Assembly (NCBI RefSeq): GCF_951230135.1
Contig: NZ_CATNVC010000005.1
Coordinates: forward strand, 62,001-126,000
Reading direction: 5' to 3'
DNA length: 64,000 bases
Origin: Butyricicoccus sp. Marseille-Q5471
GTDB lineage: Bacteria > Bacillota > Clostridia > Oscillospirales > Butyricicoccaceae
Below, in pieces: positions 43,164-52,049 of this stretch (within the stretch, counting starts at the first letter, position 1; every line of letters begins with the position of its first letter). Made by a program: the position numbers and the translations under genes. The notes beneath the pieces were generated by a model. The model did not search any database, was not told the origin of the DNA, and saw only the letters and a list, made by a program, of their open reading frames with translations.

Positions 43164-43801
43164 TGAGAAACCGATTTGACACCCAGCTTGCAGAGCTGAA
43201 TAAAGAGCTGATTGCGATGGGCGCACTATGTGAAAACTCCATTGCAAGCGCGGTCAAGGCGCTGCTTTCCGGCGACCTCAAGCTCGCCCAGAACGCCATT
43301 GCGGTAGAGGGCGAGATTGACCGCAAGGAACGCGAGATTGAGTCGATGTGCCTAAAGCTGCTGCTGCAGCAGCAACCGGTTGCCAGTGATTTGCGCCTGA
43401 TTTCCTCGGTGCTCAAAATGATTACCGATATTGAGCGCATTGGCGATCAGGGCAGCGACATTGCCGAAATCGTCAGCTACATGCCGGGCGAGGGCGTACA
43501 GAACCCCCACATCAGCGACATGGCGAAGGCGACGATTAAAATGGTCACCGACAGCTTGGATGCATTCGTGCGCCGCGACCTGACCCTCGCATGGAGCGTC
43601 ATCGAGTATGACGACGTGGTGGACGATTTATTCTCCCGCTGCAAGCAGGATTTGATCGCCGAAATTGCAGCCGATCCCGCCAGCGGCGAGCGCGTGCTCG
43701 ACCTGCTGATGATTGCCAAATACCTCGAGCGCATCGGCGACCATGCCACCAACATTGCCGAGTGGGTTGAATTTTCCATCACCGGCACACACAAATCTTA
43801 A
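43163..43801 (+). CDS. phoU: Phosphate signalling complex protein PhoU
   Basis: 212 residues, two PhoU helical repeats (FDTQLAELNKELIAMG start; ASDLRLISSVLKMITDIERIGDQ read in part; second YLERIGDHATNIAEWV). Couples Pst transport state to the PhoR kinase and keeps the regulon off when phosphate is ample. Translationally coupled to pstB. Confidence 0.95.
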
Positions 43802-43838
43802 ACGAAATCCGTCCTCGCGGCGGGAGAGGAGGCACCCC

Positions 43839-44522
43839 ATGATCTACTGCGTCGAGGACGACAACAGCATCCGCGAACTGGTCGTCTACACGCTGCAAAA
43901 CACCGGTTTTGACGCGCAAGGCTGCCCCGACGGCGGCGCGCTTTTTGCCGCCCTGCGCGAGCAGAAGCCCGAACTGATTCTGTTGGACATCATGCTGCCC
44001 GGCGAGGACGGCGTGTCCATCCTGCGCCGGCTGCGCTCGCTGCCCGACACGGCGGATATCCCCGTCATCCTGCTGACCGCTAAAACCTCGGAGTATGACA
44101 AGGTGGTCGGGCTTGACAGCGGCGCGGACGACTATATCGCCAAGCCCTTCGGCATGATGGAGCTGATTGCCCGCATTCGCGCCGTGCTGCGCCGCGCACA
44201 GACCAAGGCACAGACCGAGCAGAGCCGTCCTCTTGCGTTGGGCGGCATCTGTGTCGACGAGCGCGCACACACCGTGTTTGTCGGCGAAGAAACCGTGCAG
44301 CTTACGCTCAAGGAATTCCAACTGCTCTGCCTGCTGATGAAAAACCGCGGCGCGGTGCTGACGCGTGACGTGCTGCTCGAGACCATCTGGGGCTACGGCA
44401 CCGAAAACGAGACCCGCACGGTCGATGTACACATCCGCACGCTGCGCCAAAAGCTCGGTGACTGCGGCGAGCTGATCGAAACCGTTCGCGGCGTAGGTTA
44501 TCGCATGGGGGATCGTGCATGA
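43839..44522 (+). CDS. PhoB/PhoP-like response regulator (OmpR family)
   Basis: 227 residues from ATG 43839 (GAGAGGAGG upstream). Receiver with acidic pocket VEDD, phosphoacceptor D50 (LILLDIMLPGEDG), Thr in LLTAKTS and Lys in DDYIAKPF; C-terminal winged helix with LTLKEFQLLCLLMKN and TVDVHIRTLRQKLG. Adjacent to pst/phoU and the kinase, so it is the likely activator at the TTTACAC repeats upstream of pstS. ATGA overlap with the kinase gene. Confidence 0.92.
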   Translation: MIYCVEDDNSIRELVVYTLQNTGFDAQGCPDGGALFAALREQKPELILLDIMLPGEDGVSILRRLRSLPDTADIPVILLTAKTSEYDKVVGLDSGADDYIAKPFGMMELIARIRAVLRRAQTKAQTEQSRPLALGGICVDERAHTVFVGEETVQLTLKEFQLLCLLMKNRGAVLTRDVLLETIWGYGTENETRTVDVHIRTLRQKLGDCGELIETVRGVGYRMGDRA

Positions 44523-46168
44523 GAAAACGCGTCTTCGGCAGCATCTGCCTGACCAGCTTCGTCACACTGCTGCTGACCGCAGCGCTGCTGATGATCGCCG
44601 TCTATTCGGGCATGGAAAGCGATGTGCGCGACAGGCTGAAAAACGAAAGCATTCATCTGGTCGATGTGTCGGAAGATCGTACGCTGCTTGAGCGCATCGG
44701 CCGAAGCTATGCCGAACGCATCACCCTAATTGCCGAGAACGGCGACGTATTATACGACAATCAAGGCGATGCCAGCCAGATGGAAAACCATCTGTCACGC
44801 CCCGAAGTGGCGCAGGCCATTAAAACGGGGGTTGGACAGGGGCAGCGTCTGTCTCACACGCTTGACCGCAAGACCTATTACTACGCCGTTCGCCTGCCGG
44901 ACGGCGCTGTGCTTCGTCTGGGCAGCACAGCGGACAGTGCCTTCGGCGCACTGCGCACCGTGTCGCCGTGGATTGTGCTTGTGCTGCTGCTCACACTGTT
45001 GGTCGCGGCGCTGCTCGCCAGTTGGCTGACGCATATCCTGCTCGCGCCTATTATCGCTCTCGACCTCAGGCAGCCGCTCAAAAATGCGGCCTATGATGAG
45101 CTTTCTCCCCTGCTGCACCGCATGGCGGCGCAAAACAAGAAAATCGATGCGCAGATGGACGAACTCAAGCGCCGCCAGGCTGAGTTTGACGACATCACCA
45201 CGCGCATGGATGAGGGACTGGTGCTGCTGAGCGCACAGGGCGAAATCCTGTTTGCCAACCACGCGTCCCGCCGACTGTTCCCCAAGGAGGAGGCACACGG
45301 CACATATCTGACCCTGTGCCGCGATCCGGAATATATACGCGTGGTCGAGCAGGCGCTCAGCGGCGAAAGCACGCGCGGCAAGCTGGAACGCGACGGCCGC
45401 GCCTATGCGCTGACCGCAAGCTCGGTCGCGGGTGAGGGACAAGGACATGCAGCCGTACTGTTCATCGTCGATGTGACCGAGCGCGAACAGGCCGAACGGC
45501 AGCGGCAGGAATTTTCGGCCAATGTCTCGCACGAACTGAAAACGCCGCTGACCTCGATTATGGGCATTGCCGAAATCATGGAAAACGGCATCGTGCGTCC
45601 CGAGGATATCGGCCGTTTCGCGGGCAGCATCCGCTCAGAAGCGACGCGCCTGCTCGCACTGATTGAGGACATCATTCGGCTGTCCCGTCTGGACGAGGGC
45701 GGTATGCAGGAAAGTTTTGAGCCGGTCGATTTGTACGCGGTGTGCGTCAGCGTGCGCGACAGACTGCAGCAGAAGGCGTTACAAAACCGGATTGCCCTCA
45801 CACTCGAAGGCGAGATGGCGGTGGTATCCGGCGTGCGGCAGACGCTTGAGCAGATGGCCTTCAACCTCTGCGACAACGCAATCACCTATAACCGGCCGGA
45901 CGGCAGCGTAACCCTGTTCGCGGGCATCGCGTGCGGTCAACCCGTGCTGCGCGTAAGCGACACCGGCATCGGCATTGCCCCGGCCGATCAGGCACGCGTG
46001 TTTGAGCGTTTTTACCGCGTGGACAAGAGCCACGCCAAGTCCACCGGCGGCACCGGTCTGGGTTTGTCAATCGTCAAGCACGGTGCGCAGCTCCACGGAG
46101 CCGAGGTCAGCATGCAAAGCGTATTAGACCGCGGGACGACCATCGAAATTCGCTTTCCCAAGGGATAA
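44519..46168 (+). CDS. phoR: PhoR-like sensor histidine kinase
   Basis: 549 residues. Two membrane segments (about 9-30 and 151-178) flank an extracellular domain of about 120 residues; then a PAS-like domain (about 222-322), HisKA with H338 in NVSHELKTPLTS, and HATPase with FNLCDNAITYN (N box), SDTGIGIA (G1), FERFYRVDKS (F box) and GGTGLGLSIVKH (G2). Cognate of the preceding response regulator; an operon position after phoU indicates phosphate sensing. Confidence 0.92.
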   Translation: MRKRVFGSICLTSFVTLLLTAALLMIAVYSGMESDVRDRLKNESIHLVDVSEDRTLLERIGRSYAERITLIAENGDVLYDNQGDASQMENHLSRPEVAQAIKTGVGQGQRLSHTLDRKTYYYAVRLPDGAVLRLGSTADSAFGALRTVSPWIVLVLLLTLLVAALLASWLTHILLAPIIALDLRQPLKNAAYDELSPLLHRMAAQNKKIDAQMDELKRRQAEFDDITTRMDEGLVLLSAQGEILFANHASRRLFPKEEAHGTYLTLCRDPEYIRVVEQALSGESTRGKLERDGRAYALTASSVAGEGQGHAAVLFIVDVTEREQAERQRQEFSANVSHELKTPLTSIMGIAEIMENGIVRPEDIGRFAGSIRSEATRLLALIEDIIRLSRLDEGGMQESFEPVDLYAVCVSVRDRLQQKALQNRIALTLEGEMAVVSGVRQTLEQMAFNLCDNAITYNRPDGSVTLFAGIACGQPVLRVSDTGIGIAPADQARVFERFYRVDKSHAKSTGGTGLGLSIVKHGAQLHGAEVSMQSVLDRGTTIEIRFPKG

Positions 46169-46183
46169 GCGAAGATAAACAGC

Positions 46184-46230
46184 AAAACACCCGATTTCCC
46201 TCGTTTTCGAGGCGAAACCGGGTGTTTCTT
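46184..46230 (+). terminator. Terminator of the pst-pho operon
   Basis: AAAACACCCGATTTC...CCTCG pairs with CGAGG...GAAACCGGGTGTTT around a TTTT loop (46184-46227), then CTTTTCG. Confidence 0.85.
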
Positions 46231-46289
46231 TTCGTGTGCTCAGCCGTTTACGCACACCGTCTGCATGGCATCAGACGATGCAGGATGCA

Positions 46290-46751
46290 TCACACCATCT
46301 GATTAATTGTCTTATATTTATACATCTTCTCGGCGTGATTTTGCTCCTCGGTCTCAATATCGTTGAGCAGCTTTCTAACGTCCGAGTTGCCAAACTGGAA
46401 CAGGTCAAAGTTATAGGCCGAAGCCACATACTTTTCAGTCGAAATGGCATCGGTGCACAGGAACTTATCGCTGTCCTTATCTGCCAGATTGCAGTTGCCC
46501 GCATAGGTCGGCGCCGGATTATAGTCCTGCCCCGCCTTGTCGGCACTGTTCACCGCAGGAATAGTGCCATTGAGCAGCTGACCAAGTGAATCATAGTGCT
46601 TTTGCTCATCCTGCTTGATGGAGCAGAACAGGTTCTGCAGCACGGTATCCTTTGCCGCTCGCTCATTTTTTTCATATTTTTCGATGCATAGCTTCTCCTG
46701 ATCCTGCAAATCCTGAATCAGAAAACGTTCTTTTTCGGAAAGATTATACAT
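46290..46751 (-). CDS. Ferritin-like CotF-type spore coat protein
   Basis: 153 residues. Long amphipathic helices with spaced Glu/His (MYNLSEKERFLIQDLQDQE, CIEKYEKNE, IKQDEQKHYDSLGQLL, IETEEQNHAEKMYKYK) give a four-helix, ferritin-like pattern as in CotF and similar coat proteins. The function in coat assembly is inferred. No good ribosome binding site precedes ATG 46751; the frame is blocked further upstream by a TAA, so the start is fixed but translation may be weak or stage-specific. Confidence 0.75.
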   Translation of the reverse strand: MYNLSEKERFLIQDLQDQEKLCIEKYEKNERAAKDTVLQNLFCSIKQDEQKHYDSLGQLLNGTIPAVNSADKAGQDYNPAPTYAGNCNLADKDSDKFLCTDAISTEKYVASAYNFDLFQFGNSDVRKLLNDIETEEQNHAEKMYKYKTINQMV

Positions 46752-46856
46752 GCATTCTTCGCATATAAACGCAGGCTGGTGCCCCGCCGTTTACACACTA
46801 CCTCCTTCATTTTAGTCCAACGGTAGTATGTCATCGGCTGCGTTTTTGTATGCAAA

Positions 46857-46888
46857 CAGGCGCACAGGACATTCCTCCTGTGCGCCTG
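46857..46888. terminator. Terminator of obgE (minus strand)
   Basis: Perfect 13-bp stem CAGGCGCACAGGA (46857-46869) with TCCTGTGCGCCTG (46876-46888), 6-nt loop. Confidence 0.75.
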
Positions 46889-46930
46889 CTATTTTCCATG
46901 CATCAATAAAATTCGGGATTTTGCGGTGCA

Positions 46931-48202
46931 TTAATAGACGTATTCGAACTCCAAATCGCCGATTACAACGAAATCGCCTTCCTGTACGCCCATCTGCTCC
47001 AGTTTGTCGTACACGCCTGCATTTTTCAGCATGCGGTCCATATACTGGCGGGATTCGTAATCATCGGTATTGACCGAAGACATGATTTTATCCACCCACG
47101 CGCCGGAAACGACATAGTAATCCTCAACCTTGTCGACTTGCCAGTCGCGCTCTGTAATCTCTTCCTCAACCGGCACGAAGTCGGGCTCGTACACAAACAC
47201 GGGCGGCAGCTCGCGCAGCTCGTCCCACGCCATGCGCATCAGCTCGCGCACGCCCTGACCGGTCGCCGCCGACAGCTCCGCAAAACGGAAACCGTGCTCG
47301 TCAGCATACTTTTTGAGCTTTTTGACCGGCTCGCGGTCGTCGCCCAGCAAATCGGTCTTGTTGGCAACGATAATCTGCGGACGCGCCGCCAAAAATTCGC
47401 TGTAGCCCACAAGCTCCTGGTTGATCTTCTCGATATCCTCCAGCGGATCACGACCCTCGCTGCCCGCGGCATCTACCAGATGCAGCAGCAGACGGCAGCG
47501 GTCGATGTGGCGCAGGAAATCGTGTCCCAGACCCGCGCCCTCAGCCGCGCCCTCTATAATACCGGGGATGTCGGCCATGACGAAGGACTGCTCCTCACCC
47601 ACCGACACCACGCCCAGATTGGGCACAAGCGTCGTAAAGTGGTAGTTTGCAATCTTCGGACGCGCGGCGGATACCATGCTCAGCAGCGTAGACTTGCCGA
47701 CGTTCGGGAAGCCAACCAGACCGACATCGGCCAGCAGCTTGAGTTCCAGCACGATTTCAAGCTCCACACCCGGCTGACCCGGCTTTGCAAAGCGGGGCGC
47801 CTGACGGGTCGGCGTTGCAAAATGCGAGTTGCCCCAGCCGCCGTTGCCGCCCTTTGCCGCAACAAACGGCTCATCGTCCGACAAATCCTTGATGACCTGT
47901 CCGCTTTTCTGATCGCGGATAATCGTGCCGCGCGGCACGCGGATGACGAGATCTGCGCCATCCTTGCCCTTGCAGCGCTTGCTGCCGCCGTTTTCACCCG
48001 GAGCCGCCACGTATTTCTTCTTGTAGCGGAAGTCGAGCAGGGTGGACAGGTTATCGTCCACCTTGAAAATGACAGAGCCGCCGCGGCCGCCGTCACCGCC
48101 GTCCGGGCCGCCGGCTGCAACGTACTTTTCGCGGTGGAAATTCACCTTGCCGTCGCCACCCTTACCGGATGCGATTTTGATTCTTGTAATATCAATAAAC
48201 AT
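46931..48202 (-). CDS. obgE: GTPase Obg/CgtA
   Basis: 423 residues from ATG 48202 (AAAGGAGGAG upstream). Gly-rich Obg fold (about 1-158: KIASGKGGDGKVNFHREK, GGDGGRGGSVIF), G domain with GFPNVGKSTLLS and DIPGIIEGAAEGAGLG and NKTDLL, and a C-terminal OCT domain to the end. Ribosome-assembly and stress GTPase. Follows rpmA with a terminator and a leader hairpin between. Confidence 0.97.
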   Translation of the reverse strand: MFIDITRIKIASGKGGDGKVNFHREKYVAAGGPDGGDGGRGGSVIFKVDDNLSTLLDFRYKKKYVAAPGENGGSKRCKGKDGADLVIRVPRGTIIRDQKSGQVIKDLSDDEPFVAAKGGNGGWGNSHFATPTRQAPRFAKPGQPGVELEIVLELKLLADVGLVGFPNVGKSTLLSMVSAARPKIANYHFTTLVPNLGVVSVGEEQSFVMADIPGIIEGAAEGAGLGHDFLRHIDRCRLLLHLVDAAGSEGRDPLEDIEKINQELVGYSEFLAARPQIIVANKTDLLGDDREPVKKLKKYADEHGFRFAELSAATGQGVRELMRMAWDELRELPPVFVYEPDFVPVEEEITERDWQVDKVEDYYVVSGAWVDKIMSSVNTDDYESRQYMDRMLKNAGVYDKLEQMGVQEGDFVVIGDLEFEYVY

Positions 48203-48227
48203 ATTTCTCCTCCTTTCACAGGGGTTA

Positions 48228-48269
48228 GGTAACACCGCAGGGCATCAAAGACGTCCTTGCGCGGTGTTG
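48228..48269 (-). other. Leader hairpin before obgE
   Basis: AACACCGC and GCGGTGTT arms pair across about 20 nt in the rpmA-obgE gap. With the stronger hairpin at 48279-48306 it would modulate readthrough into obgE. No T-run on the minus strand, so probably not a terminator itself. Confidence 0.35.
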
Positions 48270-48278
48270 TTTTAAAAC

Positions 48279-48306
48279 AAAATCCCAGACCATAGTCTGG
48301 GATTTT
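48279..48306 (-). terminator. Terminator of rplU-prp-rpmA
   Basis: Perfect 12-bp stem AAAATCCCAGAC (48279-48290) with GTCTGGGATTTT (48295-48306), then GTTTT on the minus strand. Confidence 0.88.
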
Positions 48307-48319
48307 ATCGCTCTTTTTA

Positions 48320-48598
48320 TTACTGCGGGTAAACGGAAACCTTCTTGCGGTCCTTGCCCACGCGCTCGAAGCGAACAACGCCCTCAACCTTGGCGAACAG
48401 GGTGTCGTCCTTGCCACGGCCCACATTGGTACCGGGGTGGATCTTCGTGCCGCGCTGACGAACCAGAATGTTGCCAGCCGGTACGGTCTGACCGTCTGCG
48501 CGCTTAACGCCCAGGCGCTTGGACTCGGAATCACGGCCGTTCTTGGTCGAGCCTACGCCCTTCTTATGAGCGAAAAACTGTAAGCTAATCTTCAGCAT
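48320..48598 (-). CDS. rpmA: 50S ribosomal protein L27, with cleavable N-terminal extension
   Basis: 92 residues. Begins [21 protein letters not shown]; the extension before AHKKG ends in the LQFF cleavage motif recognised by the Prp protease, as in Firmicutes. Removal exposes the L27 tail that reaches the peptidyl-transferase centre. Its SD (GGAGGTG) and ATG lie in the end of prp (14-nt overlap). Confidence 0.97.
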   Translation of the reverse strand: MLKISLQFFAHKKGVGSTKNGRDSESKRLGVKRADGQTVPAGNILVRQRGTKIHPGTNVGRGKDDTLFAKVEGVVRFERVGKDRKKVSVYPQ

Positions 48599-48926
48599 CT
48601 GTGTGCACCTCCATTACGTTGATAAATTCAGAATAATCATTTTCCAGCTCGGAAAAGTGCATACGGAGCGCACGGAGTGCGTCCTGCCCTTTTTCGAAAT
48701 TCCCGCCTTGCGGCAGGGTGATGCGGATATGTGCGCCTTCGTCTTCGATGAGCGTATCAACCGGGATATGCTGTACATCGAACAGTAACGCATGCGTCAG
48801 CATGACCGCACTGGAGATCGCCGCGCAGACGATGTCCTCCCCCTCTTCTGCGTATCCCGCATGACCGAGGATGTCCACCGATCGAATCGACTGATCCGAC
48901 GCGAGCGAAAATGTGACGCGTGTCAT
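48585..48926 (-). CDS. prp: Ribosomal-processing cysteine protease Prp
   Basis: 113 residues. Catalytic pair: His in DILGHAGYA and Cys in [13 protein letters not shown]. Cleaves the N-terminal extension of L27, encoded by the next gene. Located between rplU and rpmA as usual. Weak own ribosome binding site; start lies 4 nt after the rplU stop, so coupling is likely. Confidence 0.94.
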   Translation of the reverse strand: MTRVTFSLASDQSIRSVDILGHAGYAEEGEDIVCAAISSAVMLTHALLFDVQHIPVDTLIEDEGAHIRITLPQGGNFEKGQDALRALRMHFSELENDYSEFINVMEVHTDAED

Positions 48927-48930
48927 GGCC

Positions 48931-49242
48931 TTAGGCCTTGATTGCGCCGATGGTCACCTTGGTAAACGGCTGACGGTGACCCTGACGTTTGCGGTAACCC
49001 TTCTTAGGCTTCATCTTGAAGATGTTAATCTTCTTGCCCTTGCCGGTCTTCTCGACCGTACCGGTTACGGTAGCGCCAGAAACGTAAGGAGCGCCGACGG
49101 TCAGGCTTTCGCCCTCGCCTACTGCCAGAACCTCGTCAAATACGACGGTTGCGCCGTCTTCCATGCCGAGCTTCTCGACGTAGATCACGTCGCCCTCAGA
49201 TACCTTATACTGCTTGCCACCAGTTTTCAGGATTGCGTACAT
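48931..49242 (-). CDS. rplU: 50S ribosomal protein L21
   Basis: 103 residues, normal length: [18 protein letters not shown] start, [16 protein letters not shown] and FTKVTIGAI end. [13 protein letters not shown] upstream. First gene of rplU-prp-rpmA. Confidence 0.98.
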   Translation of the reverse strand: MYAILKTGGKQYKVSEGDVIYVEKLGMEDGATVVFDEVLAVGEGESLTVGAPYVSGATVTGTVEKTGKGKKINIFKMKPKKGYRKRQGHRQPFTKVTIGAIKA

Positions 49243-49337
49243 TTGGATTTTCCCTCTCTTTCATAGTAGAGTCACGCTTGGCGGGGCGGCGATCCGTTTC
49301 CGGGCGCACTTCAAGAGAGCCTTCGCACAATGCGGCT
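49243..49337 (-). promoter_or_regulatory. Probable L21 leader
   Basis: About 95 nt of transcribed leader between the predicted start of transcription and rplU, with pairing segments (CCGCATTGTGCGAAGG, GCGCCCGG...CGGATCG). Firmicutes commonly carry an autoregulatory L21 leader here; the match is by position and general structure only. Confidence 0.45.
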
Positions 49338-49343
49338 TTTAAC

Positions 49344-49372
49344 AGCATAGCACGAACGGCGAAGCCTGTCAA
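49344..49372 (-). promoter_or_regulatory. Promoter of rplU operon
   Basis: Minus-strand consensus TTGACA (49372-49367), 17-nt spacer ending TGC, TATGCT (49349-49344). Confidence 0.8.
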
Positions 49373-49394
49373 GCCTCGCCGCGCGTTTTTTTGA

Positions 49395-50072
49395 TTATTT
49401 CGAAGCGTTTTCGATGATTTTAACGCCTTCTGCGGTCGTGCCGACAATCATGCGCTTGCACATGTTGAGGAACAGGCCGTGCTCGAGTACGCCGACGATG
49501 CCCGCGAGCTTCTCCTTGACATCCGCAATGTCAAAGCCTGCGCCGAGGTGCAGGTCAGCGATGTAGTTGCCGTTGTCGGTAACGAAGGTTGCGCCGTCCT
49601 TGACGCGGAGCACCGGATGGAAGCCAAAGTCCTCCATCTTCTTCATCGCCTGCTTTGAGCCGTACTGCGCAATCTCAACCGGCAGATGGAACGCGCCGAT
49701 TTTGTCAACCAGCTTGGACTCGTCCATAATCCAGATGACCTCGTCCGCCAGCGTTGCCACAACCTTTTCGCGATACAGCGCACCGCCGCCGCCCTTGATT
49801 GCGTTGAATGCGGGGTCGATTTCGTCCACGCCGTCAATCGCCAGATCAATGTGATCGACCTCGTCGATGGTCAGCAGCGGAATGCCCAGCTCACGTGCCT
49901 GCTTTTCGGTCGCCTTCGAGGTCGGGATTGCCCTGAGGTTCATGCCGTTCTTGACCAGTGCGCCCACGGCGTTTACCAGGTGGTACGCGGTCGAACCTGT
50001 GCCCAGACCCAGTACCATTCCATCCTTTACGTACTCGGCGGCCTTGTCGCCCGCCATCTTCTTCATATCCAT
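49395..50072 (-). CDS. rpiA: Ribose-5-phosphate isomerase A
   Basis: 225 residues from ATG 50072 (GGGAGG 9 nt upstream; a longer frame to 50132 overlaps the promoter). Interconverts ribulose 5-phosphate and ribose 5-phosphate. GLGTGSTAYHLV, AIPTSKAT, DGVDEIDPAFNAIKGGGGAL with catalytic Asp/Glu, and the final GTTAEGVK are typical. Single gene. Confidence 0.96.
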   Translation of the reverse strand: MDMKKMAGDKAAEYVKDGMVLGLGTGSTAYHLVNAVGALVKNGMNLRAIPTSKATEKQARELGIPLLTIDEVDHIDLAIDGVDEIDPAFNAIKGGGGALYREKVVATLADEVIWIMDESKLVDKIGAFHLPVEIAQYGSKQAMKKMEDFGFHPVLRVKDGATFVTDNGNYIADLHLGAGFDIADVKEKLAGIVGVLEHGLFLNMCKRMIVGTTAEGVKIIENASK

Positions 50073-50103
50073 TGCAGCTTTCCTCCCTGTTGTTGGTAAC
50101 TTT

Positions 50104-50132
50104 ATTATAAGATGTTGGTGCAAAAAGGTCAA
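50104..50132 (-). promoter_or_regulatory. Promoter of rpiA
   Basis: Minus-strand TTGACC (50132-50127), 17-nt spacer, consensus TATAAT (50109-50104). Confidence 0.82.
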
Positions 50133-50144
50133 CTATCTTCGTGC

Positions 50145-50173
50145 AAAAGCGCCCGTAAAACGGGCGCTTTTGT
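50145..50173. terminator. Terminator of the ymfF-ymfH-lgt-folD transcript
   Basis: AAAAGCGCCCG (50145-50155) with CGGGCGCTTTT (50161-50171), loop TAAAA; T-rich on both strands. Confidence 0.9.
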
Positions 50174-50175
50174 GT

Positions 50176-51033
50176 TTATTCCGAAATACCGCGCTGTACC
50201 TTAGCTGCCTTGAGCGTGTTTTTCATCAGCATCGTGATGGTCATCGGGCCTGCGCCTCCCGGAACGGGGGTCATGAAGCTTGCCTTGTCCAGAACCGCAG
50301 CATCCACGTCGCCGCAGACCTTGCCCTCGGCGTTGCGGTTGATGCCCACGTCGATGACGACAGCACCCTCCTTGACCATATCCGGCGTGACGAAACCGGC
50401 CTTGCCCACCGCGGCAACCAGAATGTCCGCGCGGCGGCAAACCTCCGCCAAATCCTTGGTGCGGCTGTGGCAGATGGTGACCGTGCCGTGCTTGTGCAGC
50501 AGCAGCATGCTCATCGGCTTGCCGACGATGTTCGAGCGGCCGATGACGACACACTCCTTGCCCTTGGGGTCAATTTTATACTCCTCAAGCAGCTCCATCA
50601 CGCCTGCGGGTGTACAGGGCACAAAGTCAAAATTGCCGACCATAATTTTGCCGACGTTGACCGGATGGAACGCATCCACATCCTTGCGCGGGTCGATTGC
50701 GTCGATGACCGCCTGCTCGGAAATGTGCTTCGGCACCGGCATCTGACACAGGATGCCCGAAATCTGCGGGCTTTCGTTGAGCTGAGCAATCAGGCCAAGC
50801 AGCTGCTCTTCGGTCGTTTCCTCAGGCAGGGCGTACTTTTCGCTGTAAAATCCGCATTCTACGCACGCCTTTTCCTTGTTGCGGACATAAATCTCGCTCG
50901 CCGGGTCGTTGCCGACGATAATGACCGCTAGACCGGGCGTGATGCCCTGTGCTTTCAGCTTTTCGGTCTCGGCCAGAATGCTGCCGCGCACCTTTGCGCT
51001 CAGCGCCTTGCCATCCATCTTTACTGCACTCAT
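50176..51033 (-). CDS. folD: Bifunctional methylenetetrahydrofolate dehydrogenase/cyclohydrolase
   Basis: 285 residues. Catalytic YVRNK (Y49, K53), GILCQMPVPKHI, DVDAFHPVN, the NADP loop VIGRSNIVGKPM and the end motif TPVPGGAGPMTITML are intact. One-carbon metabolism in the cytoplasm. Start ATG overlaps the lgt stop (ATGA); SD AAGGAGG. Confidence 0.97.
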   Translation of the reverse strand: MSAVKMDGKALSAKVRGSILAETEKLKAQGITPGLAVIIVGNDPASEIYVRNKEKACVECGFYSEKYALPEETTEEQLLGLIAQLNESPQISGILCQMPVPKHISEQAVIDAIDPRKDVDAFHPVNVGKIMVGNFDFVPCTPAGVMELLEEYKIDPKGKECVVIGRSNIVGKPMSMLLLHKHGTVTICHSRTKDLAEVCRRADILVAAVGKAGFVTPDMVKEGAVVIDVGINRNAEGKVCGDVDAAVLDKASFMTPVPGGAGPMTITMLMKNTLKAAKVQRGISE

Positions 51034-52031
51034 TCCTTGTTGTCCTCCTTCTTAACTGTCGGTGCGGGGGTTGCGCCCTCCCGCTCGGGCGTGGGTTTGG
51101 GGTCGGGTTGGGACGCGGGCGACGGCGACTGCTCGGGCAGCGGCATCGCTTCGGTCTCCGGCGTCGGCTCGGCCGTTACCTCGGTCGGCTGATTGGCAGG
51201 TTCTGGCGCAGGCGGCTCGGTCGGTGTGACATAAAAGGCCTTGGCGACCTTGATTTTACGATATTGACGCACGAGCACGCACACCGCGGCGATACAGCTG
51301 ACGATGGCCAGCACCTGCGACACGCGCAGAGCGCTGAAAACATATAGGCTGTCCGTGCGCAGACCCTCGATCCACGCGCGGCCAAGGCCGTACCACGCAA
51401 CATACAGCAGCGCGATTTCACCCTTGAATTTACGGTGCTTGGAGTAAAAGTGTATCGCGATGAAACCGATGAGGTTCCAGAGTGACTCGTATAAAAAGGT
51501 CGGATGCACCGGGTCTCCGCCGTCGATTGACATACCCCACGGCAGCGAAGTCGGGCCGCCGTGCGCTTCGGCGTTGACAAAGTTGCCCCACCGGCCGACA
51601 AGCTGACCGATGAGCAGCCCCATGGCGGCCAAATCGCACATGCTGATGAACGACACCTTTTTCACGCGGCTGTAGCCCCACAGCATGAGCAGCACGCCGA
51701 TAATCGAGCCGTAAATCGCGATCCCGCCGTTCCAAATGGCGATAATCTCATTTAAATGCTGGCGGTAGTAGTCCCACTCAAACGCGACATAGTAAATGCG
51801 CGCGCAGATGATTCCGGCGGGTACACCGAGCAGCATGCAGTCAACCAGGTTGTCCGAGGTAAAGCCGAACTCCTTAACGCGGGAGTTCAGGTACAGCGCA
51901 CCGAGCACAAAGCCGATGCAGATGATGATGCCGTACCAGTAAATATTCTTGCCGAACACCTCGAAGGCGACGCGGTTGATGGTAAAATCCAGCCCCAAAC
52001 CGGGGAATGAAATCGCATGTTCCACTGTCAA
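51030..52031 (-). CDS. lgt: Prolipoprotein diacylglyceryl transferase with long disordered tail
   Basis: 333 residues, TTG start at 52031. Seven membrane segments; Lgt motifs YGIIICIGFVLG, WNGGIAIYGSIIG, GRWGNFVNAEAHGG and DPVHPTFLYESLWN are present. Adds diacylglycerol to the lipobox Cys (such as PstS in this window). From about residue 270 a 65-residue Pro/Glu/Thr-rich tail extends beyond the usual 260-280 length. Sits between ymfH and folD; overlaps folD by 4 nt. Confidence 0.95.
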   Translation of the reverse strand: MTVEHAISFPGLGLDFTINRVAFEVFGKNIYWYGIIICIGFVLGALYLNSRVKEFGFTSDNLVDCMLLGVPAGIICARIYYVAFEWDYYRQHLNEIIAIWNGGIAIYGSIIGVLLMLWGYSRVKKVSFISMCDLAAMGLLIGQLVGRWGNFVNAEAHGGPTSLPWGMSIDGGDPVHPTFLYESLWNLIGFIAIHFYSKHRKFKGEIALLYVAWYGLGRAWIEGLRTDSLYVFSALRVSQVLAIVSCIAAVCVLVRQYRKIKVAKAFYVTPTEPPAPEPANQPTEVTAEPTPETEAMPLPEQSPSPASQPDPKPTPEREGATPAPTVKKEDNKE

Positions 52032-52049
52032 TTCCTCTTTTTTGTCAAA

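Noticed and set aside
47138-48232. A 364-codon plus-strand frame opposite obgE, and a similar one at 53393-54547 opposite ymfF.
   Set aside because: Shadows of conserved minus-strand genes.
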